This document shows positions 63,188-64,000 of a stretch of DNA of 64,000 bases, one piece after another (the first letter of the stretch is position 1; each line of letters opens with the position of its first letter). Position numbers and translations under genes: made by a program. Origin of the DNA: Methylobacterium sp. J-088 (GTDB taxonomy: Bacteria > Pseudomonadota > Alphaproteobacteria > Rhizobiales > Beijerinckiaceae); NCBI RefSeq assembly GCF_022829295.1, contig NZ_JAKSYH010000114.1:62001-126000 (forward strand). Reading direction: 5' to 3'. The notes beneath the pieces were generated by a model that saw only the letters and a list, made by a program, of their open reading frames with translations, was not told where the DNA came from and searched no databases.

Positions 63188-64000
63188 TCAGGGCTCGTCC
63201 TGACGGGCCCGCTCGCGCAGGATGTACTTCTGCACCTTGCCGGTGGAGGTCTTCGGCAAATCGCCGAACACCACGTGGCGCGGCAGCTTGTAGGACGCGA
63301 GCCGGCCCCGGCACCATTGGATCAGCTCGTCGGCACTGGGTGAGGCCCCCGGTTTCAGCTCCACGAAGGCGCAGGGCGTCTCGCCCCACTTGGCGTCGGG
63401 CTTGGCCACCACCGCGGCGCTGGCCACCGCCGGGTGCTTGAACAGCGCATCCTCGACCTCGATCGACGAGATGTTCTCGCCGCCCGAGATGATGATGTCC
63501 TTCGAGCGGTCCTTGAGCTGGACGTAGCCGTCCGGGTGCTTCACCCCGAGGTCGCCGGTGCGGAACCAGCCGCCCTTGAAGGCGGCCTGCGTGGCGGATG
63601 GATTCTTGAGATAGCCGCGCATCACCACGTTGCCGCGCATCATCACCTCGCCGATCGTGGCCCCGTCGGCGGGCACCGGCTCCAGCGTCTCGGAATCGCG
63701 CACGTCGAGGGCTTCCAGCACCGGATAGCGCACGCCCTGGCGGGCCTTTTTGGCCGCCCGCTGGTCGGCCGCGAGCGCGTCCCAATCGGCGTGCCACGCA
63801 TTGACCACCGCCGGCCCATAGCTCTCGGTCAGCCCGTAGAGGTGGGTCACGTCGAACCCGGCCTCCGACATGCCGGCGAGCACCGCCTCGGGGGGCGGCG
63901 CGGCCGCGGTGAAGAACGCGACGCGTTTCCCCAGCTCCCGGCGCTCGGCATCGGAGGCGTTGATCAGCATCTGCATCACGATCGGCGCGCCGCAGAGATG
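63188..64000 (-). CDS. Acyl-CoA synthetase / AMP-dependent ligase, C-terminal part
   Basis: The last 270 residues of an adenylate-forming acyl-CoA ligase; the gene begins beyond the right edge of the window. Motifs present: HLYGLTESYGPAVVNAWH (A5), GGWFRTGDLGVKHPDGYVQL and DRSKDIIISGGENISSIEVE (A7/A8 hinge), and LPKTSTGKVQKYILRE with the catalytic Lys (A10). The AHAD-like insert around YPVLEALDVRDSETLEPV is typical of medium/long-chain fatty-acyl-CoA or fatty-acid-like synthetases of the FadD3/Dip2 sort. Substrate not determinable. The ATG inside the window is internal, not the start. Confidence 0.93.
   Translation of the reverse strand, partial: HLCGAPIVMQMLINASDAERRELGKRVAFFTAAAPPPEAVLAGMSEAGFDVTHLYGLTESYGPAVVNAWHADWDALAADQRAAKKARQGVRYPVLEALDVRDSETLEPVPADGATIGEVMMRGNVVMRGYLKNPSATQAAFKGGWFRTGDLGVKHPDGYVQLKDRSKDIIISGGENISSIEVEDALFKHPAVASAAVVAKPDAKWGETPCAFVELKPGASPSADELIQWCRGRLASYKLPRHVVFGDLPKTSTGKVQKYILRERARQDEP

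Overview
The window is high-GC, densely coded, bacterial chromosomal DNA. Its gene complement fits an alphaproteobacterium of the order Hyphomicrobiales and looks most like Methylobacterium. Indicators are the rhizobial-type AatA aminotransferase, a likely Irr (ICE-type) iron box, DUF3018-type mazE antitoxins, Omp25-like barrel proteins and PAS-rich hybrid kinases. The genus call rests on pattern recognition, not on a database search. No tRNA, rRNA, CRISPR array or phage structural gene was seen.

Layout. 0.4-1.3 kb: an NAD-binding oxidoreductase. 1.4-4.9 kb: a mazEF locus whose toxin gene is cut in two by a 2,936-bp IS1595-type transposon (1671-4606). The transposon is bounded by an 8-bp target duplication and carries four AT-richer passenger genes, including a PIN-domain ribonuclease. 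4.9-8.0 kb: aspartate aminotransferase, a ParDE pair and a luciferase-like monooxygenase. 8.2-16 kb: assimilatory sulfate reduction, cysHDN leftward and an Lrp/AsnC regulator plus cysJ and cysI rightward. 16.3-20 kb: a TonB-dependent receptor, a small exported protein and a PepSY membrane protein. 20-24.8 kb: galactarate breakdown (garD, garL), a LysR regulator and an orphan branched-chain-type binding protein. 25-29 kb: two small exported low-complexity proteins, a double-barrel outer-membrane protein and an exported protein.

29-38 kb: a five-PAS hybrid histidine kinase, exported and small hypothetical proteins, a single-PAS protein, a DcaP-like porin and a DUF892 ferritin-like protein. 38-43 kb: a divergent SDR/TetR pair, a second ParE-type toxin pair, a DUF1330 protein, pyrF, a zeta-toxin-like kinase pair with a probable frameshift, and a uracil-DNA-glycosylase-family protein. 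43-48 kb: a two-subunit molybdenum hydroxylase and a membrane histidine kinase. 47.8-48.9 kb: an AT-richer PD-(D/E)XK-nuclease-like gene. 49-54 kb: rimO and a four-gene overlapping pab operon for 4-aminobenzoate. 54-64 kb: a second DUF892 protein, a chemotaxis receptor, mazG, a TonB-dependent siderophore receptor behind a likely Irr box, an exported alpha/beta hydrolase, and the C-terminal part of an acyl-CoA ligase running off the window.

Two themes run through it. First, toxin-antitoxin-like pairs are scattered over the window: mazEF, two ParE-type pairs, the zeta-like kinase and the PIN module on the transposon; one is disrupted and one looks frameshifted. Second, four copies of a palindromic intergenic repeat that starts GGTTTC/GGTTC and ends GAAACC sit at gene 3' ends. 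The best candidate for an undescribed system is the passenger module of the IS1595 element: a PIN nuclease, a 269-residue unknown partner and a 69-residue protein, translationally coupled to the transposase.
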